From JBDROU01 sp043809745 [NCBI: bacterium] (GTDB lineage Bacteria > Elusimicrobiota > JBDRMW01), in contig JBDROU010000021.1 of the NCBI GenBank assembly GCA_043809745.1, forward strand, positions 1-17,967: a stretch of DNA of 17,967 nucleotides, read 5' to 3'. Both the position numbers and the translations under genes were made by a program. Shown here in pieces: positions 6,691-14,787 of this stretch (its first letter is position 1; each line of letters opens with the position of its first letter). The notes beneath the pieces were generated by a model. The model was not told the origin of the DNA, made no database searches, and saw only the letters and a program-made list of their open reading frames with translations.

Positions 6691-8376
6691 AATGTATTTA
6701 AGATTACTTTATATAGTCTTGTTTTCATTCCTGCCGTAATATTATCCTTCTTAACCAAAGACCATTTTCTTGCAAAAGAAACCTTTTTTATATCAGCCAG
6801 CCTGTTGGCTTTAGGCATGCTTATACTCGGAGTAAAACTAAATTTAATTGACGAATACTGGAAAAGTGAAAAACGCGGAATAATTATTATTTCAGCTTAT
6901 CTCGCAACTATTATTGTCTCCGGTATAAATTCGCGTTTTATTCTTTTAACATTCGAAGTGTTCTTGCTGCAGTTTTTTTTGGTGCTGATACTGATTTACT
7001 GCATGATAATAGATGAGAATGTTATTAATAATATATTTATTGTTCTTGCAGTTTCGTTGTCAGTTCTGTGTATTTATGGAATTATTCAACATTTCGGATT
7101 AGATCCGGTAAGATGGGTTAATATACATAGCCGCAGGCCTAGCTCATTCCTTGGAAACCCGAATTTCTTTGCAGGATATTTAGTTGTATGCCTGCCTTTA
7201 ATTTTTGCGCTGGCTCAGCAAAGTAAAAAGCTGCCTATTAGGTTAATTTATATATTTATTTTTCTGTTAGGAACATATAACTTATTTTTGACATGGACCA
7301 GAGGAGCATGGCTCGCATTCCTCGCAAGCATGTGTTTTTTAATCTTAATGAATTCATATACAAAAAAGCGTTTGAAGATAGCTATTATAAGCTTGTCAAT
7401 AATTTTAATTGGCCTGGCTTTCTTCGGGAAGTCCAGGATATATGAATATTTCAATTTTAGCAATCAATCAGTGGTAGAGAGAGTTTTTAAATGGAAGACG
7501 GCTTTTGAGATGATAAAAGACCATCCGATAATTGGTGTTGGCGCGGGAAATTTGAAGGTTAATTTTGCCTTATATCAGGAAAAAGTAAGAGAGCAGGCAA
7601 AGTTCAAGGTTAGAGGAACAAGCGAATCCAATGTGCATAATGAATTTTTCCAGATTTTAGCAGAACAGGGATTGTTAGGTTTTGCTTTTTTTATCTTGAT
7701 GTTTGGCTACATATTTTATAAATATTTTATTTCCAGAAAAACGCCGGTAATTGTTGGGCTTGTTTCCGGCATTGTTGGATTTCTTGTTTTTTCTATTTCG
7801 AATTTCCCTTTACGCATTATACCGACTGCTATTGCGGTATTCTTTTTTTACGGGATAATACTTAGATTAATAAATTTTAATAATGAGAAAAAATATTATA
7901 TAATAAAAATTAGTTGGAAGAGATGGCCCTTTTTAATAATGTTTTGCATGTGTTCTTTCTTTCTGCTGTTTTACTGGGGATTTGCGAAATTCCGCGCTGA
8001 GGTTTTGCGGTATAAGGGTGATGAGGCATTTGCGAAAAGGCAATATATGAAAGCTATTGCTTATTATAAAAATGCCATAAATTTGGACTATTATCATTCA
8101 GAAAGAACTGCGTATGATCTAGGGGAGTCTTTCCGGGCGATTAATAGAATTGATGATGCTCTGGAAGCGTATAAGATATCTGTGGACTTAAGGAATTACG
8201 GTGAGGTTTATCACGATATTGGCAATTGCTATTATCTGAAAAATGATTATAAAAATGCGTTGACTAATTGGGAAAGAGCATATAATATGGGGCTCCCTGA
8301 TGAAAAAGATCAAAATAATTTAGAAATAAATATGAAAAAGCTTAAGAGTATGATGATTGAGGATAAAATAAATTGA
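6679..8376 (+). CDS. O-antigen ligase/polymerase-like (Wzy_C) membrane protein with C-terminal TPRs
   Basis: This is a 565-residue integral membrane protein of the O-antigen ligase/polymerase family, expected to move or polymerise glycans on the outer face of the inner membrane. About ten or more hydrophobic segments lie before residue 435. Family landmarks are GNPNFFAGYL (159-168), TWTRGAWLAF (205-214), HPIIGVGAGN (282-291) and NVHNEFFQILAEQG (318-331), with His320 and Arg208 as candidate key residues. Residues about 446-545 form two to three tetratricopeptide repeats (GDEAFAKRQYMKAIAYYKNA, then GNCYYLKNDYKNALTNWERA). The start is a TTG with no visible Shine-Dalgarno site; no ATG or GTG exists in the open frame upstream (stop at 6607), so this is the best choice. 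It follows the phosphohexomutase closely and is probably co-transcribed. Ligase and polymerase cannot be told apart by sequence alone. Confidence 0.8.
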   Translation: MLANNVFKITLYSLVFIPAVILSFLTKDHFLAKETFFISASLLALGMLILGVKLNLIDEYWKSEKRGIIIISAYLATIIVSGINSRFILLTFEVFLLQFFLVLILIYCMIIDENVINNIFIVLAVSLSVLCIYGIIQHFGLDPVRWVNIHSRRPSSFLGNPNFFAGYLVVCLPLIFALAQQSKKLPIRLIYIFIFLLGTYNLFLTWTRGAWLAFLASMCFLILMNSYTKKRLKIAIISLSIILIGLAFFGKSRIYEYFNFSNQSVVERVFKWKTAFEMIKDHPIIGVGAGNLKVNFALYQEKVREQAKFKVRGTSESNVHNEFFQILAEQGLLGFAFFILMFGYIFYKYFISRKTPVIVGLVSGIVGFLVFSISNFPLRIIPTAIAVFFFYGIILRLINFNNEKKYYIIKISWKRWPFLIMFCMCSFFLLFYWGFAKFRAEVLRYKGDEAFAKRQYMKAIAYYKNAINLDYYHSERTAYDLGESFRAINRIDDALEAYKISVDLRNYGEVYHDIGNCYYLKNDYKNALTNWERAYNMGLPDEKDQNNLEINMKKLKSMMIEDKIN

Positions 8377-8411
8377 GATGCGGCAGTTAGGAGCGATCTG
8401 GTCATTGATTC

Positions 8412-8425
8412 TTAACTAAAGTTAA
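8412..8425. promoter_or_regulatory. Palindrome upstream of eno
   Basis: TTAACT-AA-AGTTAA is a perfect inverted repeat with 6-bp arms. It lies in the 70-base gap before enolase and ends 5 bases before the ribosome-binding site. No good promoter hexamers line up with it. It could be an operator, a processing site or chance in AT-rich DNA. Confidence 0.25.
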
Positions 8426-8431
8426 TAATGA

Positions 8432-10045
<1,614 letters not shown>

Positions 10046-10056
<11 letters not shown>

Positions 10057-10579
10057 GCAGATATGCAATTTATGCGTAAAGACCGTGATTGATATTATAT
10101 CATTCAGGAGTTTTGTAGCTGGGTGGGGGTTGTTCTGGAGAAGCTTTATTTTGACATTTCTTTTTTATGTCGGTATCGTGTTCGTAATAGTAAAAATATT
10201 TAATTACATAGGTTTTACGATAAATTTAAGGGCAATTGTTTTTCTTTTAGTGACTCTTGTTATGACGCTTGTTTATATTAATCTTTTGAATTGGGCAATT
10301 AAAAATTCAGGTAAAAAATATCAATTGGATCTCGGACTTAATAAATGGTTTTGGTGGTCTATGTTTTGGAGATGGTCTCTGATTATGGTTGTTGTTACAG
10401 CAGTCGTTAATTTTATCGGAAAACTTTTTATTTTACTAATACCCTTTTTTCTTTTTGACATATTAATAATAGCAGCGGTTACTATAGCTCAGCTTTATTT
10501 ACTAATTTCAGTTTATGGATGGACGTTTTTATTTTTGGTCAACAAGTTACAAAAGGAAAAGGTTTTAAGCTCGTTATAA
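10046..10579 (+). CDS. Four-helix integral membrane protein of unknown function
   Basis: I do not recognise this 177-residue protein. The ATG at 10046 has GGAGGA (10029-10034) 11 bases upstream, inside the 3' end of the ftsB-like gene; a longer TTG-started frame from 9956 is rejected because it would run through most of that gene's second half. A short N-terminal region with two cysteines (Cys7, Cys10) precedes hydrophobic segments near 33-49, 63-82, 105-124 and 127-165, the last perhaps two helices. A striking aromatic cluster, WFWWSMFWRW, lies at 101-110. The C-terminus is short and basic. The 11-base overlap with ftsB suggests coupled translation, so a link to the cell envelope or division is possible but is inferred only from position. 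Confidence 0.7.
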
Positions 10580-10601
10580 TACAAGTTATAAGGAGGATTC
10601 A

Positions 10602-10790
10602 CTGGCTAAAAAATCTAGATTAATTAGCTACAAGGCTGTTATCAGGGCAGGCAGGAAAGAATACCATAATCATTATCTTGCGTATAATCTGTTTGTTATT
10701 ATTGTTTTTTTGCTGATTATTGGCGCTTTCTGCCTTTTATGGCAAAATCCTGAACTTGTAAGCAAACTCCTAACCAACCTATTTAAATAG
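10602..10790 (+). CDS. Small single-pass membrane protein, apparent CTG start
   Basis: This is a 62-residue frame that ordinary start-codon rules miss. A perfect AGGAGG (10591-10596) sits 5 bases before CTG at 10602, which opens a frame reading (M)AKKSRLISYKAVIRAG and onward. There is no in-frame ATG, GTG or TTG between the upstream stop (10566-10568) and residues deep in the membrane helix. The protein has a strongly basic N-terminus (K3, K4, R6, K11, R15, R18, K19), one hydrophobic helix at about 30-47 and a short amphipathic tail ending LTNLFK. It lies 22 bases after the four-helix protein gene, and its TAG lies inside the left arm of a terminator hairpin, so it is the last gene of the operon. 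No family is recognised. A sequencing error changing ATG to CTG is the main alternative. Confidence 0.6.
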   Translation: MAKKSRLISYKAVIRAGRKEYHNHYLAYNLFVIIVFLLIIGAFCLLWQNPELVSKLLTNLFK

Positions 10791-10813
10791 GGACAACCCC
10801 CTATTTAATTTTT
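10783..10813 (+). terminator. Intrinsic terminator of the pgm-eno-ftsB operon
   Basis: TTAAATAGGG (10783-10792) pairs perfectly with CCCTATTTAA (10799-10808) across a six-base loop, giving a 10-bp stem followed by five T (10809-10813). The stop codon of the CTG-started ORF lies in the left arm. Only three G-C pairs support the stem, so termination may be partial. Confidence 0.6.
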
Positions 10814-10824
10814 GAGGTTTTAAT

Positions 10825-10914
10825 ATGAAAATCAAAATTCTGTCTATTCCTGTTATTGTGTCAGCTATTTTCTTATTCACGTTTATTCTCCTCGTTTTTG
10901 ACTTAAAAATATAA
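10825..10914 (+). CDS. Possible 29-residue hydrophobic microprotein
   Basis: An ATG at 10825 with GAGG (10814-10817) 7 bases upstream opens a 29-codon frame ending in TAA. The product starts MKIKILSIPVIVSAIF: two lysines, then an almost unbroken hydrophobic stretch, then DLKI. This is the shape of a single-helix membrane microprotein or an isolated signal anchor. It lies directly after the operon terminator, with no clear promoter of its own, so expression would need read-through. A chance ORF in AT-rich DNA remains quite possible. Confidence 0.35.
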   Translation: MKIKILSIPVIVSAIFLFTFILLVFDLKI

Positions 10915-10978
10915 TATTTGAATCATAGCTCAACTCCTAAAAAATGTTGAGTAAAATATTTGTTAGCATTGCGGGCAT

Positions 10979-11004
10979 ATTACGCGGTATAATGACCGCG
11001 TGAT
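10979..11004. promoter_or_regulatory. Dyad with central -10 box upstream of the PPC gene
   Basis: ACGCGGT (10982-10988) and ACCGCGT (10995-11001) are a perfect inverted repeat around a six-base centre. Outer pairs extend it to 10 bp per arm with one G-T wobble. TATAAT occupies 10988-10993 across the left arm and centre. The best -35 candidate is TTAGCA (10963-10968) at 19 bases, which is poor. This looks like a promoter with a repressor site over its -10 box; it could instead be an RNA hairpin in a longer leader. Confidence 0.4.
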
Positions 11005-11080
11005 TAATAAGTATATTTTAGGGTCCGTACTATTGGCAACTGCAAGGAAAGAAATAACAATATATTAAAGGATATCAATT

Positions 11081-11491
11081 ATGTTAACCGGCAGGCAGTT
11101 TTTGGGGAGATTCAACTATAAAGCAGATCTGCTTGAATCTATAAATGAGTTCTGTAAAAATGAAAATATCCAATTAGGCATATTTAACATAATAGGTGCG
11201 CTTACTCAGGTGGCTTTAGGTTATTATGATCAGGATGCTAAAAGGTATGTTGAATGCGTTAAACTTAAAAAGAAGTTAGAGATTGCTTCATGTGTTGGTA
11301 ATATATCTTTAAAAGATTCAGGAATATTCGTACATGCTCATATTACTTTAGCGGATCATAAGGGTAAATGCTACGGCGGCCACCTTATGCCGGGGTCAAC
11401 GATTTTCGCGGCGGAATACTATATAAAAGAATTAACCGGAGAGAAGTTTATCAGAAAACACGATCCCGAAACAGGACTTTCCTTGTGGTAG
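11081..11491 (+). CDS. PPC/DUF296 domain protein
   Basis: This compact 136-residue protein consists of a single PPC (plants and prokaryotes conserved, DUF296) domain. The ATG has AAAGGA (11067-11072) 8 bases upstream. The family signature is clear: VHAHITLADHKGKCYGGHLM places His85, His87 and His101 as the probable metal-binding triad, and the N-terminal LTGRQFLGRF and the GALTQVALGYYD turn also fit. Bacterial members are small trimeric proteins, often described as DNA-binding by analogy with plant AT-hook proteins, but their role in bacteria is not established. It has no AT-hook. It is separated from addA by 143 bases with a promoter candidate, so co-transcription with addAB is not required. 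Confidence 0.85.
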   Translation: MLTGRQFLGRFNYKADLLESINEFCKNENIQLGIFNIIGALTQVALGYYDQDAKRYVECVKLKKKLEIASCVGNISLKDSGIFVHAHITLADHKGKCYGGHLMPGSTIFAAEYYIKELTGEKFIRKHDPETGLSLW

Positions 11492-11531
11492 CTCTGTTAT
11501 AAGTTTCTTGCTCTAACAACTTCCTAATTTA

Positions 11532-11562
11532 TTGAAATCAATAATACAGAAAATGCTATAAT
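11532..11562 (+). promoter_or_regulatory. Candidate extended -10 promoter of addAB
   Basis: TTGAAA (11532-11537) and a perfect TATAAT (11557-11562) are separated by 19 bases. A TG lies one base before the -10 box (TGC-TATAAT), which can make up for long spacing. The predicted transcription start is near 11569, giving a leader of about 66 bases before the addA ATG. Confidence 0.45.
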
Positions 11563-11634
11563 TATCTGAGATTTATTAAAAAAGCCAGCTTTGCAGCCAA
11601 GAACCAACTCTTTGAGCGATCTCGTACATATTTT

Positions 11635-14600
11635 ATGAATCAAAAAACCATTAACGTACAACAATTCCCAGAGGTGCGTGTTGTAGAAGCCTCGGCAGGA
11701 TCAGGCAAGACACATGCACTAACGGAACACTTTATTAAACTAATCATAAATAAAAACTCCTCTTCACAGGATATCAAGAATGTACTAGCTATAACCTTTA
11801 CCAGGCAAGCAGCTCGTGAGATGAAGGAACGTATATTGGGTTCACTCAAAAAGATCGCTCTCAATAAACCCGCAGATTTTGAAGAGGTTAATAGAGTACT
11901 GCAAGCATTGGTTGTTGGAAAAAAGGAAGCCCAATCAAAAGCTCATCAATTAGTGGAGTATATTATAAGAAATTTTAACTATTTTCAGGTGCAGACCATT
12001 GATAGTTTTATAAATATGATACTTTCAGGGTGCTCCTACAAACTAAAGCTTTCTTCGCAATTTGAGATTAAGGATGAGTACAGTGAATATCTTTCCTACA
12101 GTCTGGACAGGATCATAGATAAAGCAATGACTGATAATAGTATAAGAGATAAATTTAGTGAGTTCATTAAACAGTACTTGTTTTTAGAAAACAAGTTAGG
12201 CTGGTCCCCTAGGAAGGACATAATGAATATAATGAGTTCTCTATTATATAACGTTACTGTTTACGGTAAGGGATTCAAAAAAATAGAAGTAACCTATAAA
12301 GACATTTTAGATAGTAAATTAAAAGTTATTAAGATGCTTTCAGTCTTAAGAAAAGATGCCCCTGAAGGAACGAATAAAACTTTATTAAATGTTTTAGATA
12401 CATTTCTTACAGTTAATACTAAATATTTCGATATAAATGATTTCGCTTCCAGGAAAACACTTTTGTCTAAGGATTTTCCAATAAAGAAAGGTTATGATTT
12501 GACTCCGAACATTAAAAGCCTTTGGTGCAAAATACAAAAATCTATGTCAACTATTGCCGGGCTAGAAGCACGGTTTGTATTTAATTGTTATCTGGATATA
12601 TTTAACATGGTATATGATATGTTCAGGGAGTTTGCGCTTAAAGATAACGCGCTTTTTCTTGGAGAACTGAATGCGCAAGCAAAAACCCTGATAGCGCAGA
12701 ATAATTTAACAGTTCCGGAATTATACCTGAGGCTTGCCAATCGCTTTAAGCATTATCTTATTGATGAGTTTCAGGACACAAGTGCCTTGAGATGGCGGAA
12801 TCTATCCGAGATGGTTACTGACGGGTTATCTTCTGGGGGGTCGCTTTTTTATGTTGGAGATAGAAAACAAGCGATATTCCGTTTTACCGGCGGGGACATA
12901 TCGCTTTTTGAGAAAGTTCAAGATGAGTTAAAAGCATTTAACGTAAAATCAGATTCGTTAACAACTAATTACCGAAGTCAGAAAGAAATAGTTGAATTTA
13001 ATAATAGAGTATTCTCCAAAGAAAATTTGGAAAGATTCCTTTCTGATATGAAACCTGCAGATGACGAACATCTAAAAATTCTTAGTACTGAAGAAATTAG
13101 AGAAATACTACACGTGTTTTCAGATTCGAGGCAAGAGCATAAAAGCGATAAAGCCGGAGGTTATGTTTGTGTGAATAATGTTGAGTATGTTGACAAAGAA
13201 GATAGAGAAGAAAGAATAGCAGAGGAGCTTTTTAAGCTTTTAGGAGCAATAAAAAAGAGGTTTAACTTAAATGATATTGCTTTTCTATGTAGATCTAATA
13301 ACGAGGTTGAACTTGTAAGCGGATGGCTTATTGAGCACGGAATTGCGGTTGAATCTGAAAAGACCTTAAACTTAAAAAACAACATACATATAATTGAGCT
13401 GATATCATTTCTTAAATTTCTTAATTCGCCCATAGATAATCTTGCTTTTGCTTCATTCATATTAGGAGATATTTTCCGGAAAGCCAGCGGTTTAGAAAAG
13501 CAAGAAGTGGAGAAATTTCTTTTTTTAATAAAAAATAAGTTTAATAAGTCTAAGAACCATTATGTCTACCGAGAGTTCAGGCTTCAATTTCCGGAAATTT
13601 GGGAAGATTATTTTGAAGAGTTTTTTAAGAGTGTCGGATTCATGAATCTTTATGAATTTGTTGTGGATATAATGAGTAAATTTAGGGTGCAGGCTAATTT
13701 CGGGCAGCATCAGGGATTTTTTATGCATCTGTTGGAAGTTATTAAGAGTTTGGAAGATGAGTACCATAGTTTAGCGGATTTTCTAGAGTATTATGAAAAT
13801 CTGAAAGGTGATAAGCTATTCGTAAACTCATCTAACGAAGAGGCTGTAAGGGTAATGAGTATACACAAATCTAAAGGACTTGAATTTGGAGCGGTAGTAA
13901 TTCCTTTTTTCGAACTGGAATTCAGAGATTTAAGTTCAAACAATAACAAGGACAAGGTTTCATATGTTGTGTATCCAAGCAATGAGGATTTATTATTGTT
14001 AAGACTTGATTCAAAATATGCTTTGCTTTCTGATTCAGTGAAAAAGGCATATAAAGAAGAATATGTTAAAACGCTGATAGATGAATTGGATATTATTTAT
14101 GTTGCTTGTACGCGGGCGATAAATGAACTCTATATTTTCGTTCCTTTTAAGCAAAAAGGGAGCACAAATCTTGCAAAGAGCTTAATACCTGAGGATTCTT
14201 ACCTCAAGGGAACAAACTCCCAATATATATCAAAACCTGAAGATTCAACTGAATCAGTCAAGATCCCGATTAGTGGTTACAGAAGCTGGAAGGATATGCT
14301 GAAAGATGAGTTTGATGATATTAGTAGAATACGTAATAGAAAGCAGATATTAGGAGGAGAAATAATCCATAAAATATTTTCTTTTATTGGGAATTTAAAT
14401 AACCAAAATATAAAGGAAGTATTGGCAAAAGCTAAAGATCAAACAGAAATATTTTTCCCGTTTGTTAGTGATTATTCGCATTATGTTTCAGTAATTGAGC
14501 AACTGGTAAAGTCTGAATTAGCGAAAAACTTCTTTTTAGTTGAAAAAGGTAATGTTTTCAATGAGATTGAATTAGTGGATGGCAAAGGATTTACAAAGAG

Positions 14601-14787
14601 GATAGACAGATTAATTGTCAAAGAAGATGAGATATTGGTGATAGATTACAAAACAAGGGGAGAGCTAATACTAAAATACAGAGAACAACTTAAGGAATAC
14701 ATGAAAGTTATAGGAGAAATATACCCTAAAAAGCGCATAAGAGGTCTAATTATATTTGTAGAGGAAGTGCGAGTTGAAGAAATCTGA
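11635..14787 (+). CDS. addA: AddA-type helicase-nuclease subunit (UvrD-like helicase, PD-(D/E)XK nuclease)
   Basis: This 1050-residue subunit of the AddAB complex unwinds and resects double-strand DNA breaks for recombination. All superfamily 1 motifs are visible: Walker A EASAGSGKT at 18-26, ITFTRQAAREMKERI (Ia), LIDEFQDTS with Asp377-Glu378 (II), YVGDRKQAIFRF (III), LTTNYRS (IV), VRVMSIHKSKGLEF (V) and YVACTRA with Arg827 (VI). The C-terminal nuclease is intact: IDR with Asp991, VIDYKT with Asp1004 and Lys1006, then Gln1018 and Tyr1022. No Shine-Dalgarno site precedes the ATG at 11635, but the Walker A motif begins only 18 residues in, so the start cannot be much later. The 3' end overlaps addB by 14 bases. 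RecB of RecBCD is the alternative name, but the AddB-type neighbour and the absence of recC or recD here favour AddA. Confidence 0.9.
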   Translation: MNQKTINVQQFPEVRVVEASAGSGKTHALTEHFIKLIINKNSSSQDIKNVLAITFTRQAAREMKERILGSLKKIALNKPADFEEVNRVLQALVVGKKEAQSKAHQLVEYIIRNFNYFQVQTIDSFINMILSGCSYKLKLSSQFEIKDEYSEYLSYSLDRIIDKAMTDNSIRDKFSEFIKQYLFLENKLGWSPRKDIMNIMSSLLYNVTVYGKGFKKIEVTYKDILDSKLKVIKMLSVLRKDAPEGTNKTLLNVLDTFLTVNTKYFDINDFASRKTLLSKDFPIKKGYDLTPNIKSLWCKIQKSMSTIAGLEARFVFNCYLDIFNMVYDMFREFALKDNALFLGELNAQAKTLIAQNNLTVPELYLRLANRFKHYLIDEFQDTSALRWRNLSEMVTDGLSSGGSLFYVGDRKQAIFRFTGGDISLFEKVQDELKAFNVKSDSLTTNYRSQKEIVEFNNRVFSKENLERFLSDMKPADDEHLKILSTEEIREILHVFSDSRQEHKSDKAGGYVCVNNVEYVDKEDREERIAEELFKLLGAIKKRFNLNDIAFLCRSNNEVELVSGWLIEHGIAVESEKTLNLKNNIHIIELISFLKFLNSPIDNLAFASFILGDIFRKASGLEKQEVEKFLFLIKNKFNKSKNHYVYREFRLQFPEIWEDYFEEFFKSVGFMNLYEFVVDIMSKFRVQANFGQHQGFFMHLLEVIKSLEDEYHSLADFLEYYENLKGDKLFVNSSNEEAVRVMSIHKSKGLEFGAVVIPFFELEFRDLSSNNNKDKVSYVVYPSNEDLLLLRLDSKYALLSDSVKKAYKEEYVKTLIDELDIIYVACTRAINELYIFVPFKQKGSTNLAKSLIPEDSYLKGTNSQYISKPEDSTESVKIPISGYRSWKDMLKDEFDDISRIRNRKQILGGEIIHKIFSFIGNLNNQNIKEVLAKAKDQTEIFFPFVSDYSHYVSVIEQLVKSELAKNFFLVEKGNVFNEIELVDGKGFTKRIDRLIVKEDEILVIDYKTRGELILKYREQLKEYMKVIGEIYPKKRIRGLIIFVEEVRVEEI

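Noticed and set aside
10929-10951. CTCAAC/GTTGAG hairpin as a terminator after the micro-ORF
   Set aside because: The stem is only 6 bp with an 11-base loop, and no T-run follows.
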